Below, in pieces: positions 34,456 through 47,089 of a stretch of 64,000 nucleotides of DNA; positions within the stretch are counted from its first letter, which is position 1; each line of letters opens with the position of its first letter. The notes beneath the pieces were generated by a model that was given only the letters and a program-made list of their open reading frames with translations, was not told the DNA's origin and ran no database searches. The position numbers were made by a program, and so were the translations under genes. Source of the DNA: Meconema thalassinum (Eukaryota > Arthropoda > Insecta > Orthoptera > Tettigoniidae); contig CAMPQE020000051.1 in assembly GCA_946902985.2 (NCBI GenBank), positions 806,001-870,000 of the forward strand. Direction: 5' to 3'.

Positions 34456-35482
34456 ATGGCGAATGTGAATGTTGACGAGTTGTATCTCTCTGCTGAAAAC
34501 GAAATTAACTTTATATGTAACATTCTGAAAACAGATAAACGTACAAATAAAAATTGGTGTAAACAGTGTTATCTTCAGTTAATGAGATTAAACAGGCAAT
34601 AGATACATTCAGAGGGCAGTTGATGAAGATTACACTCTCTCCTGATACAAATGTCGGAACCGGTAAGCAACATGTCAACTGCGCTGATGTTTTACTTACA
34701 AGTAGGCCTAACCCAGTAGTTAGTGCAACTAAACATGTTGTTTTGATATCTCCCAAAAATGACAACGATGTGAAAGACTCTCAACAAACCTTATAGTTAC
34801 TGCAGTCCAAGACAAATACTAAGGAAATGCGAATAGGTGTAAATCGGGTGAAGAAAACCCGTAATAAAAGTGTAGTTGTCGAATTGAGGTAAGTGCTATA
34901 GAAACCAGCAATCCCCACCTGAAAATAACTATTCCTCGTAAAATTAATCCCAAGGTAATCATTCACGATATTGAGGTTAGTTTTCCAGAGAATGAATTTA
35001 CAGACTATATAGTGCAGCAGAATCCAATGATAAAACAAGTTGTCAAAGAAGTTAATGAGGATTTCAGGTTGCGCTACATGCGGAAAACACGAGATGGCAG
35101 CGCGCAATACGCAGTTGTAGAAGTAACTCCCCCCATCATCCAGGCCTTGCAAAGCTGCGACAAGCTCTACATGGGATACAAGCGATGCAACGTCAGTGAA
35201 CACATTTCTGTCATTCGATGTTATAAGTGCCTAGGTTTCGGTAATTTTTCATCTAGCTGTGATAAACAACAGTGCTGCTCCGAGTGTTCAGGTGCTCATA
35301 ATATCAGTGAGTGTCCAAAAACCAGGGTTGAATGTGTTAATTGCAAAGTACAAAATCAACGAAATATCGTGAGATGCCTTCCGGAAAATCTAAATACTCA
35401 AGATCCTGCTACTTCAACTGCCTGTCCGATATTCAAGAAAATATATGATATTGTCAAATCAAAAATTAACTGGCTGATCTGA
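34456..35482 (+). pseudogene. LINE ORF1 (Gag-like, CCHC zinc knuckles), broken
   Basis: ATG 34456 follows the monomer array directly. The reading passes through three phases: 34456-34602, 34566-34796 and about 34870-35482, so at least two frameshifts are present. The last part is the diagnostic one: an RRM-like or basic region (QNPMIKQVVKEVNEDFRLRY, GYKRCNVSEHISVIRC), then knuckles CYKCLGFGNFSSSC, CCSECSGAHNISEC and CVNC. This arrangement is typical of ORF1 proteins of I/Jockey/CR1-type LINEs, which coat the RNA. No ORF2 follows in this orientation, so the copy is 3' truncated or disrupted. Confidence 0.7.
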
Positions 35483-36000
35483 TCTGTACATTTATCAAGA
35501 AAACTTGCATAAATCTATTGTACCTACGCAGGAACTTATATTAAACTACGATCTTAATGAAAGAACCATTTTATGTACTGTATACGAGAACCCAATCTTA
35601 GAAATAACAAAGTAGTAGGCTTTGGACAAGTTTTTGACATTTATACCACAAGAAATTACGTGCCTGGAGAGCGAATTCGTGCAGCTGTTTTATCCAAATC
35701 AGACAAATTCATGTTGTTATCACAGTAATCTAGAATTTTTTAAACCATTGTGTGAAGTTTTCAAGAAACCTTGTTGTTATAAGCAATTCTTGACATTCAT
35801 TCAGCACATCTATAGCAAATTGAGCAATTAATCATTCTTTTTAAAATACGCTTATTAACTACAGCACTAATGTGCTCCATGCTGTACTGGATATTCAATT
35901 TTAATTTAATTTATTTATTAAAAACTATTTATGTTACATTATTGTGATGACAGTACAGATTATCTGTGAGACATATTAATTATTATTTACAACATATATA
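35483..36000. other. no gene seen downstream of LINE ORF1
   Basis: A frame at 35622-35831 contains an internal repeat-like wording (SNLEFFKPLCEVFKKPCC) but no known domain. AT-rich. Confidence 0.35.
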
Positions 36001-37760
36001 TAGATTATATTTCAGCACAAGAGTGCATGCATTTTTTTTGTAATGTTAAATAATTAAAGATACAAAAAATTACACTATGGTAGTTATATTAATAAATTTT
36101 TGTTATGAGTTAATGTTTGGTTAAGTAATATTTTTAATGCGACTTATAGCTAGTTGTTTGTTGTTAATGTTTGTCAGTCCAGGTGGTAGTTCATTAAGTA
36201 GTGATGGTATAATATAATTTAGTCTCTTGAAACCATAGCTATTTATACATAAAGGTTTAACATGTTTAGTACTTGTTATGGCTCTTGTTTGTATGTTGTG
36301 AGAGACATTATGCCTGAATCTTGGATCATGGTAGTAGAGATTCAGTACAGTAATTTGAAACAACTCTTTAATATTAAAATAAGGGATATCAGTGAAATAT
36401 TTAAAGAACCTGTTTTGGCTATCTTGAAGATTATTAATTAAAGTTGTGTTTTGATTTCCCCAAGTTGCTATAGCATATCTTAATTTGCTTTCAATCAGAG
36501 CACTGTAAATTGTTTTGTAAGTTTTCCTATCTACATAAAATCGGAGATTGTAGAAGATGTAGAGGTTTGCTCTTAGGTTTTTTATTATGTTTACTGTGTG
36601 TGTGTTCATTTTAAAGTGTTCATCAAGGGTAATTCCTAGGTATTTCTGTGTCGAAGTACTATTTATGAAGGTGTTACATTTGCAACCTGCCAGGATGTTT
36701 TGGTGTATGCATGATAAGCTGTGGTGCGTTAGTTTGTATTTTTCTTGTGTGAAGTGATCAACTCTGATGTAGGCGGTCCGGGTTCGATTCCCGCTCAATG
36801 CATGTGAGATTTTCGAAATGAAATGCCATGTCCTGTGGTTCGGATTCCACGTAAAAAGGAGGTCCCGTGGCTCATGATCTCGAGATTAACGGTCACGTTA
36901 AACTACAAGCTTCCTTCCTTCCAACTCTGATGTGCATTATTTTAGATTTGGTTGTATTTATATACAAATTATTGTCATGACACCATCTTGTGATGTTATT
37001 GAAGTCTTCTTGAAGTCTCTCAAAAGCTGTTTTAGAGTCTTTATGTATGGTATATATAGTGGTGTCATCAGCATAAATAAATATTTTACTGTGTTTAATG
37101 GCTTCATTCATGTCGTTTACGAACAGGTTATATAGTGTAGGTGAAATAATGCTGCCTTGAGGGATACCTTGTGTTCCTTCTACTGCGTCACTGATAGTGT
37201 TATTGACCATAACTGCCACTTCCCTGTTTTTCAGATAGCTTTCAAATAGTTTGTAAGTCGTGCCTCTTATTCCAATATCGTGTAATTTAGCAAGTAGTTT
37301 ATTGTGATTTATTGTGTCAAATGCTTTAGAAAAGTCAAGAAAAAGTACCATTATGTGATTGTTCTGATTTAAGGCATTATTTATTACATTGGCAAATTCA
37401 GCCAGGAGTAGTTCAGTACTTTTCCCCTTCCTAAAACCGTATAGGTGTCCCTTTAAAATATCATATTTATTTAGGAAATTCTTCAATCTCTTATCCAAGC
37501 ATTATTCCATTATTTTGTGGAGGATTGATAAAATGCATATTGGTCTGTAGTTGCCAAAGTCTAAGTGATCGCCATTCTTATATATTGGTTTAATAATTGT
37601 GTATTTCAGATATTTTGGTATTATGCCTGATTCGAATATCTTGTTTATGAGATGTGTTATGATTGGTATAGTTTTTTTGGATGTTGCCTTTATGTCTTTC
37701 AAGCGTATATTGTCTACCCCAGGCGATTTGTCTGTTTTAATTCCTTAATTATGTTTTCTA
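36001..37760 (-). pseudogene. LINE reverse transcriptase, 5' truncated, interrupted by a SINE
   Basis: On the minus strand: a fragment at 37702-37502 (IIKPIYKNGDHLDFGNYRPI), then 37498-36893 with FRKGKSTELLLAEF, MVLFLDFSKAFDTINH (first catalytic Asp), GIPQGSIISPTLYNLFVNDM and IFIYADDTTIY (YADD). After the SINE the frame resumes at about 36770 with VDHFTQEKYKL through to 36121 (YLGITLDEHFKMNTHT; LRYAIATWG; NLYYHDPRFRHNV). The style is that of CR1/Jockey-type ORF2. A stop near 37500 and a frame change near 37735 break it, apart from the SINE. The 5' end is cut at the (AAT)n run at about 37770. Confidence 0.8.
36759..36933 (+). mobile_element. SINE (family C) inserted in the LINE, with target duplication
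   Basis: A 12-bp direct repeat CAACTCTGATGT (36759-36770 and 36922-36933) flanks 36771-36921. The insert holds a B-box (GGGTTCGATTCC) near its 5' end, a body with CCACGTAAAAAGGAGGTCCC, and a 3' tail CTTCCTTCCTTC. The tRNA A-box part is missing, so it is 5' truncated. It splits the reverse transcriptase frame and is therefore younger than the LINE. A diverged relative lies at 31960-32110. Confidence 0.85.
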
Positions 37761-37767
37761 TTTCATA

Positions 37768-37817
37768 ATTTCATAATAATAATAATAATTTAATAATAAT
37801 AATAATAATAATAATAA
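37768..37817. repeat. (AAT)n microsatellite
   Basis: About 50 bp of AAT/TAA units with one interruption, at the truncated end of the LINE reverse transcriptase. Confidence 0.8.
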
Positions 37818-38538
37818 CTACTTGTTTCATCTATACTCTGTCAACTTTGTGTCTAACTGTGTAATGGGTCAACTCTACTCATATCATGAGACTCTCAACC
37901 TCAAGCAATTTGATCAATGTTCAAGACTGAAAAAGCTTTGAAACTATGCAAATTCTCAACCCGGAAATAGTTCACCATGTTAATCGGTGACATTAAAAAA
38001 ACTCTATCCACAACTTCAAAACTAAAAAGTACATAGCGCCTAAAAATAATCTGGTTTGTCGTACAGTCAGTTCCAGTGTTGGGTACCCATACACAAACAG
38101 TAAAAAGAACCACATTTCCTTTCATCCTCTCTTCACCCTCTACTGAAAATGAAAATCCACAGCCTGCTTCCAGTCTCCGACCGGGTCAGGAATGGAATGA
38201 ATGAAGCCCCCATCTAGCGGCGAGGATATGAATTGTGCCGGTTGCCGAGGCCTGACGCACTCCTCTGTTCACCCTCTACTATTAGATTTAAATTAAGTAC
38301 ATTACATAATCATTGCTGTTTCTTTTTGGTAGTAAATCTGAGGTTCTATCTATGAGATGTCCTCCCTATTTTTGAATTTGTAATTAACTGTCATTTCTGC
38401 AATAATTCAGTTGTATTTGTCAGCCGCGTTCCTTGGTCCAAATGATGGATAGTTGGAGCTTTCTCGAAGTTTAAATACTTTAAATTTATTGTAACTTTAC
38501 AAGCTTCCAAGCTCTCATCATTCTATTGGCGTCGAGGC
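37818..38538. other. no gene seen; short dispersed-repeat-like block
   Basis: 38150-38275 contains a GC-richer block (CGACCGGGTCAGGAATGGAA...CCCCCATCTAGCGGCGAGG) that looks like a dispersed insect repeat. No other copy is in this window. Confidence 0.35.
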
Positions 38539-38539
38539 C

Positions 38540-39018
38540 CTGTTTCATCCTTGCACCATATAGGCCCAAGCTCATATCATCCTTGTGCAGTCTAGGCCCA
38601 AGCTCATATCATCCTTGTGCAGTCTAGGCCCAAGCTCATATCATCCTTGCACCATCTAGGACCAAGCTCATATCATCCTTGTGCAGTCTAGGCCCAAGCT
38701 CATATCATCCTTGTGCAGTCTAAGCCCAAGCCCATATCATCCTTGTGCAGCCTAGACCCAAGCTCATATCATCCTTGAACCATCTAGGCCCAAGCTCATA
38801 TCATCCTTGTGCAGTCTAGGCCCAAGCACATATCATCCTTGCACCATCTAGGCCCAAGCTCATATCATCCTTGTACCGTCTAGGCCTAAGCTCATATCAT
38901 CCTTGTGCAGTTTAGGCCCAAGCTCATATCATCCTCGCACCATCTAGGCCCAAGCTCATATCATCCTTGTGCAGTATAGGCCCAAGCTCATATCATCCTT
39001 GTGCAGTCTAGGCCCTGT
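38540..39018 (+). repeat. 32-bp tandem repeat, about 15 units
   Basis: The unit reads TCATATCATCCTTG then TGCAGTCTAGGCCCAAGC. Two variants alternate irregularly, with GTGCAGTCTAGG or GCACCATCTAGG in the middle. Spacing is a regular 32 bp (unit starts at 38572, 38604 and so on). The array is bordered on both sides by AGGCCCTGTT-like sequence. No open coding meaning. Confidence 0.9.
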
Positions 39019-40184
39019 TGCAAGCCCTCTATTCCCATTTATAAATGATATTTCAAGTTTTCACGGCGACTCCTGCTGTTGCCAAGTTGTTAGGATTAGC
39101 AAATTTTCAACTATTTTAACTCTAGTAAATCTTCATTATGTCTAATGGGGCACGTTTACTTGTGATATTCTCACTTATAAAATCAAGTCTATCCAATAAT
39201 TGCAACTTTTAATTATTTGTCTTTAAGTCCAATTTTGTTCTGAGACCAACAAGTTGCTAGCAACTGCTACATTGCAAAATCAGCAATCAAATTGCTTTAA
39301 AATTATATCATTTGCATAGCTTTAAATGTTTAGCCACGGCAGCCCACTGTTCCATATTTTATATCGTCTCTAGTCATTTAGTGATTGAGCGTTTATTCTC
39401 AATATTTACCCCGAACTAATTACTAATGTAGATATTCTATTACTTGACCTTCACATATGGCAGCAACTTGAGATGCGCCTCGTGAACTTTGGCAAATATT
39501 TATTTCGTTTGTTGTGCTCTTACCAAAACTTTCTAAGCTACTTTTTGTCAGGTATATGATTTTCACAGATCTCTTTAGATGACTGTCGCTGGTATAGTTC
39601 GCTCAGCTAGCATCCTACCTAGGGTCGTTCTAAATCCATGCATCTTGATTATTGCTTTTTCATATCAAGACTGTGTCTAATCTCGCTAAATCTCTTAATG
39701 CTAACTTGTGAGAGATTTAGTTTTTCTTTTTGAGCACAACAATCATTTTTCTTCATATAAGCTTTGAGCTTGACTATATTTGTAACTAATGCCAATGCTT
39801 GTAAATTGCCAAGGACCACCCCTTCCATCACCTTACTCTGCTTTGAGAAGTTTAGAGTCCCAACGAGGCAGTCGTTTCATTATCTTGTAAATTACTCGAG
39901 TCGGAAATTTAGAAGCATGAACCATGAAATTCATTGCAATGACAATCTTCCCATCCGTCAGCTCTTACTTTGCTAGGTTTAGGCACATTGTTATACTCCC
40001 TGAAAACAAACTTTCGTTACCCTCGATATGCCACTCAAAATATCCGACATAATTATAAAAGAATAATCAGATGAGATTCTGTGCCCATATTCAAAGTAGC
40101 AACTCAGGGATATCACCTATGTCTGTTCGTTCCTAAATAGGCCTTCTAGTGGCCAATCAAAATCAGAACCCAATATTAAATCTC
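39019..40184. other. no gene seen
   Basis: AT-rich and featureless to my reading. Confidence 0.4.
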
Positions 40185-40375
40185 GTTTGCCTGGAGAAGA
40201 AGTAGTAGCAGACATGCAAAAATAACTTTGTGGGCGGCTGAACAGGGAATTCAACCCACCTCTTCTCAAATTTACCAAAACAGTCTGAGTGTACCCCGAT
40301 CCAGCACTCCGACCACAATTATAATTCATGGCAGAGCCAGAAATCGAATCCCAACTTCCGAAGCGACAGACAATA
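40185..40375 (-). mobile_element. SINE, family A, minus strand, partial
   Basis: Reverse complement carries GGGATTCGATTTCTGGCTCTGCCA, then a GGGGTACACTCAG-like block, AGAGGTGGGTTGAATTCCC and CAGCC. These are the same blocks in the same order as in the SINEs at 5245 and 61986. Diverged and truncated at both ends. Confidence 0.55.
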
Positions 40376-41561
40376 CATATACCGATACATTTCTCTTTTG
40401 AACATTGTTCTTTGGCTTCTTTGCACCTCTTGCTTACCTCAAATGTCAGTAGCCTGTATTAGGCTTTCACCCTTTCCTTTCGTTCCTTCTAGATTTTTAT
40501 CCATTAATTCTAATATACCCTGAGTGACCTCATCTTCGGTCTATGCTTACTCCCAAAGTAACCTCATACAAATCGTGTTGTATTATCATTAAATGTTCAC
40601 ATTGAAGTTCCTCCTTGTGCCATATAAATCATAACTACCGGATTGTCGTCAGAGATATTGCTGGCCCCAGAGTTTTCCTTTGCAATCAAAAGCCAGGTTT
40701 TGGAAAATCAGCATGACCATAACGAAGTCAATTTAAGAGCTTCTTATTCCTCCAGATCTCGTCAGCAAAAACGTTACGGCTATAGTTTCCCGTTGCTTGC
40801 AGCCTTGCATCAGTGCGAAGATAAATATCATTTGACTATTGTTAAACATGTGTTCACCATCTGAAGGACAAGTAAAGCAAGGCTAAATCTCAACTGTTGC
40901 TCCCCTTCAGAATAAAGTACTAAGAACTAACCAATTACGTATCATGTTAAAGGTCTACTTTAGCACACATAATTCACCAACAACGTTAGTAAAACCATAT
41001 CGTATAGAAGAGAAAGTGACGTGACTCCTGCAGTTTGTTTGGTCCAGCCGCTAGGAGGCTCTAGCGTCGGCTGGCGCAGAGTGCGGAAGGTATCAATACC
41101 AGCAGTTGAATGTTACTTTTCAGTTGTCAGCTTCCTCTACGTAGTATTAGATAATATGACCCAAATATTAAGTTTTCTGCACTGAGTACATAAAACGATG
41201 ACGTCCGTTGAGTTAACTATGAAACATCAGGTTACGTCGGAGTTTCATATAATAGGGATCAAAATGTACCCGAATGTGTAAAAATCATAAGCTGCACAAA
41301 TTCAGTACATATAATATAATATATGCTCACCCATGTAACTTATAGCTTACACGACGATTTTGCAAACTTAGCAGGTGACTGCTCTTCCCTAATTCATTTC
41401 GTACGAAAGAAAAAGCGGCACTTCTCGAAAATCAAAAACGAGACTTCCATTAAGGTCCAGTTTTAGTTCCTTGCGACGCCCCTAAAATAATCTCATTAAT
41501 GCTGTCCAAACACTCATAAATTATATCACCCCACAAATTTGAGAGGGAAGACATTTTCTTC
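40376..41561. other. no gene seen
   Basis: No coding motif or repeat recognised. Confidence 0.4.
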
Positions 41562-42010
41562 TTAACGACTAGTAAAAGAATAATGAAGACTTTGAGGGAC
41601 GGGTGAGTTAGGTAAGTAAGGGTATTTAATGAGCCAAAGTCCTTTATATTGGCAAGCTAACTGCCTACGTTTTGGTATAGGGTTTCGATATGTCTGCATT
41701 CCCATGTTATGAATTGGTGAGGCATACACAATGGCCTTTAAATGACCCCATAAGTAGAAGTCTAATGGGTTGAGATCGGGAGAACGAGCACGCCACGATG
41801 TCGGTCCCTGACGCCCTATACATTTGTTTGGACTTGAATAGTGACGAAGCGTACAAGTGGCCTGTGTGCCCTCCACACATGACCAACTAGCATCGTGCCC
41901 CCGTCTGTGTTATGCACATCACAAACACCGCACACACACCATATGTTTACCGGACATGTTTTGCTTGTCAGGTCCTAATGGAGTCCCACATATTTAGTGA
42001 CACCCTGTAT
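41562..42010 (-). pseudogene. Tc1/mariner-like DDE transposase, C-terminal relic
   Basis: The minus strand gives RARSPDLNPLDFYLWGHLKA followed by IVYASPI. The pattern SPDLNPLDF-LWG holds the last catalytic Asp region of IS630/Tc1/mariner-type transposases. Upstream sequence begins at 42010 with ATACAGGGTGTCACTAAAT, a plausible element terminus. The N-terminal two thirds of the enzyme are absent, and frame changes follow after about residue 60. No second terminus is found near 41562. Confidence 0.6.
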
Positions 42011-42203
42011 CTACTGAAATACTCTGAATGAGAATGGTTAGTTTCTGGGCTGATAAAATACTGAACATCATTATCATCTTAGGTTAAACAATAACACAAA
42101 TAAATATGTTCAATGACATATGGAAAAAGAGGATAACTTATTCCAAACCAACATTGTTAGCTAGCATTCACAAAAAGAAATCCTGATTTTGTTGTCTACT
42201 TAC

Positions 42204-42262
42204 TGATTTGGATGATTTGTATTTGCACCCCTCTCGTCATCATGGGTTTCTTCTTTTATAAC
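42204..42262 (-). CDS. internal exon of the zinc-finger gene
   Basis: Minus-strand acceptor ...GTCGCTAG at 42263 and donor GTAAGTAG at 42203 bracket 59 bp that read VIKEETHDDERGANTNHPN plus two bases. Acidic linkers of the type IKEE are typical of the region before the fingers in insect C2H2 proteins. The exon opens in phase 0, fitting the upstream exon 46973-47089 (39 whole codons). It ends with two bases that the terminal exon at 13384 completes. The phase agreement and shared strand are the support; no transcript was available. Confidence 0.65.
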
Positions 42263-45200
42263 CTAGCGACAAAAATGAATCATTAATTTCTGAGGTATTA
42301 TCTTACGCTTGTTCAAAATTAATAACAAATAATGTAACTTTACAGCAGAGCTCAACTTGAAGTGAGGATATATTAGCTATTCCACTGACGGAAATTACTT
42401 TCTTGTTTTAGTTAGTAAGTTATTGAGGCTTTAAGGGACGGAACACCAATGTCATCTGCCCCTACTTTCTTATTCTCCAGCGTATCTTACTGCATTATAC
42501 AAGCCTTATGTTAAGAAAGCCATCCTTCTTTTATAGTCCTAGTACATTTAAGTGTGATAGAAAATGTGGTGAACAGTGCAATAAAGGACATAACAGGTTT
42601 AAGGGATGAAAAAATAATATCTAATAAGCAATTTCTAGCAGTCTCACAGATCATTTACAAGTGTATTGGCCCTCAACAGTTCTACCTCACAGCTTTTAAG
42701 AATGAACGTATAAATCACTCACTTTAGGTCATATCAACAATATTCTACATGAATATATTCAAAACACACAACAGAATGTATGATTACTTCGAGCATGCCA
42801 ATTGCTGTACGCGCAACTGGTTAGAGTGTTGTGTAGACTATTTAACATACATTTTGCCTCTACATAATGCTTCTACTGCATTATATATTAACAGCAGTTT
42901 AGAGTTACTGCGGTACTGCGAAACAGCATCAATTTTTCTAGAAATAAACTTTTCGTTTGTCCGTTTGCCAACAAAGATCAAATGTAATTAAAGAAGCCAT
43001 CATGTGATTTCTTCCCAAGGCTGGCTGAGGTGGTGTTTAAAGCTCCTGGTAGGAAACCTTTCTTGATCTTGTAGGCAATCATCTCCAGCCAACTTGAACT
43101 GTGATATATGATATGACACCGACATGTTCTCGGACGTTATAACGTTTCTTCTGACAACAATGCAGGGCCTGATTTTATGGTGCCGGGAATTAATCGTTGC
43201 AAAACTGGAAAAGATTCAAGGACATGAGCCAGTGTCAGTATCTCCCTGAGGAATAACCAGTAGAGTTCACCAGACAAAAGAATGACTGGAGCAGTTCTGA
43301 TTGCAGTGACGTTGACTTATATTTCAATAGCTTCGCTCCAACTCATTGCCAATTTCAAAGGCTTTCATAAATGTAGTCGGTATCATAAAAAATGGCTTGA
43401 GGAAACAAGCTGAGCTTATTAAAAATATCACGAAACTTCAAGATTCAGGGTACTTCCCCGCTCTGAAGACAACTGGGTTTGAAACACACCGACGGCTTTA
43501 TATGAAACGGTTTAGTATATTTCCCCGTTTTGTATTCAAGGCAAATGCGGGATTGTACGTGGTAATAGGCCGTGGACACTTTTTACCAACTCCTCACCAT
43601 ATTTCATTCTGATTAAACAGTACATGGAGGTAACAAAGGGGTTTAAACTAAAACATAAACGTACATATTGAGAAATAGCACACATGATGGATCACTGACG
43701 GCAAAGAACAAAAACATCAAAGAGTAGACACCAACAAACACAAACATGTTAACGCTTGCTGGGAGCGTCACTTCTACACAAGAAGTTTGTTCTCATAAAC
43801 TCCGGCTTTAAGAAAGAACCGTTGCCCCATAGGAACTCTCTCAATCTCCTTCCGAACACTGCAGAAACGGAAATAATAAGGGTAGAAATACTTAAACACA
43901 TCTTAATCAGTTGTAAGGAATCTAAAATACAGTCAGAGATTTTTCAGTGTTAACATACTAATAAAAGTGAAGCTGATATATATCGACATTTCTGCACCTT
44001 TCCGTTCTTTTCACTTAAATATAGAAATGAAATACTTAACCACACACAATGGCATATTGATTGTTCAACGGAAATACAAGCGAGAAATGAATCACACTTA
44101 TCATCCTGAAGGGAACAGATGTGTTAGTGATAGATATTGAGTTTGATATTTCAGGCTTACTGAGGCGTTAGTAAGCCCAATATTTGAGTGGTCGTTAAAA
44201 TCGGATCAGCTGACTGTTAGGAAGGGTAGTATTTTCCCCTATGTGTTTCCATTTCAGAAGATTTGTGGATTTGCAGTTTCGATTTTGATTGTTCAGTATA
44301 GTTCACTGGAAAGGTACGTTATTTGAAAACAATTTTTGAATTGGTGAATTTTGTATTTATTTCGAGGTAGATGTTTCTGTTTTTTGCCTTATATTCGACG
44401 GGAACATTATTTTAAAACCCATTTATAGATTATGAGATCCTGGTTCTTCGGCCAATCCACACATGCTGATTCCACCATTGTAAAGTGAAGGGTCACAGGA
44501 TCGAGTCGAGGCTCATGTAAATAATTAGAACACTCAAGTATTTCGAGTAAGATTTTTCATTAGTTTGATTTTGTGCCATACATTTCCCTACAGGTTTGTC
44601 GACGTTTGATTTTGATGAGCGTTTGATATATTCGGTGATAGAAGCGATACGTTCGTTTGATAGCATTTTGATAGATCTGATATTCAATATTCAGATTTTG
44701 TTTGTTTCTAGTAAACTCATCTCGCAATATTTGTACTAATACTAAGTGTATAAGGTGGTTAACAGTCATAACTTGATATTTGAGATTAATGCACGGTAAA
44801 TGATATGATGTGTTTATCATTCTCCCTCTTATAAATAAATAACAGTTGTCACCGATCATTTGTCATGTATTGTAGTAGAGAGGAGAGGCTCAAAAGGAAT
44901 GTTTATTGTTACGTGCAAAGCCCGTCCCAACGTTATTAATTCGCATCTCCCCTACATATATGTATTCCCTACCATTAAACAAAAGACTATATATGCATCA
45001 TGTCGCCAAAACGTTTTAATGGTGTCGTGTGAATTTTATTTTGTATTAACATTGTAGTAGTAGTAGTGTGTGGCAAATTAGGATTGGTCCAATTTTAATA
45101 AACCTGGTGCATGCTGGGTGGCCTTCTTCGCTTTTGTCATCCATCTTGTGAATTATTAGTTGCGACTGATTGCTGATTGAAGAAGGACATAAATTCTGGA

Positions 45201-46972
45201 TCATCAGGGAGAGGGCTACGGCCCTCGTCTCCGCTAACTTGGGGATACATCCCAGTATTCGATGATACATGAAGAATTGAGTGTGCAACTATCATCTGTG
45301 ATAATCGTGAAAGTATTTTCTTGGGCCTTAATATGGAAAGGCGATGTTTGGTGTGCATCTCTTCGACCGGGGGTTGGCAGCCATCTCATATTTTATTTTA
45401 TTTTTGGTGATATAAATCCTTTAAGGATGTCTAAGTAGTGTTGTAAAAATTAGTGTCTCCCCAAAAGGCTTTATTAAGGTATGTTTTGGCATTTCATTTA
45501 TTTTTAAATTTTTGGAGCTCCATATTTTTCCTTGTGTACTGAGTGTTTTGTTTTTATTCTGAAGGTTGACTTTGGCCTAGATATGTCACCTCTGAAATAC
45601 GTAAAAAATTCTGTTAAACAATATTAGTCCGGGGAACACTACTGATTTTCTTCTTATTTTATTATTTGAAGTCTGGCTAAAGCATTTTCTTTTTATTACA
45701 TTCTAACACTGACCAGGCTAATCTATGGAAAAGTAGGCCTAATTTGATCATTAGGCGATCGGTTTTTATTTCAGATCCGTTGCCTTTTAAAAACTATTTG
45801 ATCTCGTAATGTCTAGAGTTTTTTTTATATCTTGCTGTTTTCTCACTGGAGAGGATTTAATTTAAAAATGTAAAATTACGCGTTTCACATAAATACGTAC
45901 TGATATACCTTCAACTGTTCTTGGTCGCCATGGTAACTTGTTGACTGAAGTGCATTGTGGGTTTTGTTTCTGGCGTGTGTTTTGAAGTGCACGTTCTTGG
46001 GTCATGGTGGTGTTGGTTAACTTATTTTGTTTTTAAATTATCCTTTGGTTTTCCTTTTTGGAGTTTTCTTTTGTACTCCTACACTATTCTTTCGGTACCT
46101 TGTTTATGTTAAAATTGTGCACTATTTACTTTTTTTGATTCTCCAAGGCCCTCATGGTTCAGTTGGGAGTATGTCAGGTGCCTATTAAGTGTTTATTTGG
46201 TTTGTAGCTTTTCTTTCTCTTATCTCAGGTAATTGTTAATTGATATCGACCTTTAAAGTTTTTTTATTCTACAGTGAGAATTCTAGCCGAGGTTTTATTT
46301 TATTTTTGGTAATTAAATGCTGGCTGATGCATGTTCTGTTTTCTGGTGGAGGTGTTCTTTAAAATTTTAACATAAAATTTTCTTTTAAGGCAAGTTACTG
46401 TTGTTGCATCATTTCGTCGGTGGCAGTTCTGTTGGTTATCGTGGGGGGGGGGGGGGTTCTGTAGACGAACCTGTGGGTTTCCTTCTTCTCCACCTTCTTC
46501 CACCTATAGGTGTTCTTCTGTTGGGGCATGTCATCTGGCGGTGATTTTTGCAGTTAGCGAGGTGGACCTCTAAGAAAAGGTAAGTATCCACCCTGGCCAT
46601 CATCGGTGTATCATTTATCACATTTCCTCTCCAGTATCATTTCTCATGTATTGTAGGTGTGAGGAGAGGATCAGAAGGAATATTTAACACATTTCCTCTC
46701 CAGTATTGTTTCAAGTACAATTTCGGGGAAGCAAACTTCATGTGTCATAATTGTCATTATTATCTTTTTTATTAAGCCAGCAGCAAGCAATCTTCTACAC
46801 GACTTGTACCTTCTGTACCAAACCCAGCCAAATAACACAAAGCTTCCATCTGCCATCAGTACGGTCTGAATACACAATTTTGTATTCCCTTAATTGCAAT
46901 GGTGAGAGGAAGATAGCGATAAGGATATGTCTCTTATGAGGTGCAACAAGTAGTAACCCAAAAGGCACTTAC
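42263..46972. other. intron sequence, no gene seen
   Basis: No coding motif supported. A block of about 45 bp (TCATGTATTGTAG...GAGGAGAGG.TC..AAGGAAT.TTTA) occurs at about 44862-44910 and 46644-46686. CACATTTCCTCTCCAGTAT repeats locally at about 46620 and 46690. A G14 run sits near 46442-46455. Confidence 0.5.
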
Positions 46973-47089
46973 CTCTTTCAAATCTCGATCACTCACCAAA
47001 GAAAGACTTTCTATTTCTTCCCTTCTTGGAACAAGCTCTGGTATCGAAAAGTCTTCTATCTTGATATCCTCAGTCAGATCAGTATCATC
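46973..47089 (-). CDS. internal exon of the zinc-finger gene
   Basis: Minus-strand acceptor TTTATCTGCAG and donor GTAAGTG bracket exactly 39 codons beginning DDTDLTEDIKIEDFSIPELV, all open. The residues are acidic and of the IKIE/IKEE type seen before the finger array of insect C2H2 proteins. The exon is symmetric (phase 0 at both ends). The next exon on this strand, 42204-42262, continues in phase 0. Upstream exons are not found; they would lie beyond the retrotransposon at 47343-57425 or past the right edge. Confidence 0.65.

Noticed and set aside
34456..37740. One LINE with its 5' part inverted by twin priming
   Set aside because: In that model the inverted 5' part would lie beyond the 5' end of the minus-strand RT, at higher coordinates. 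ORF1 lies on the other side, so these are two elements.
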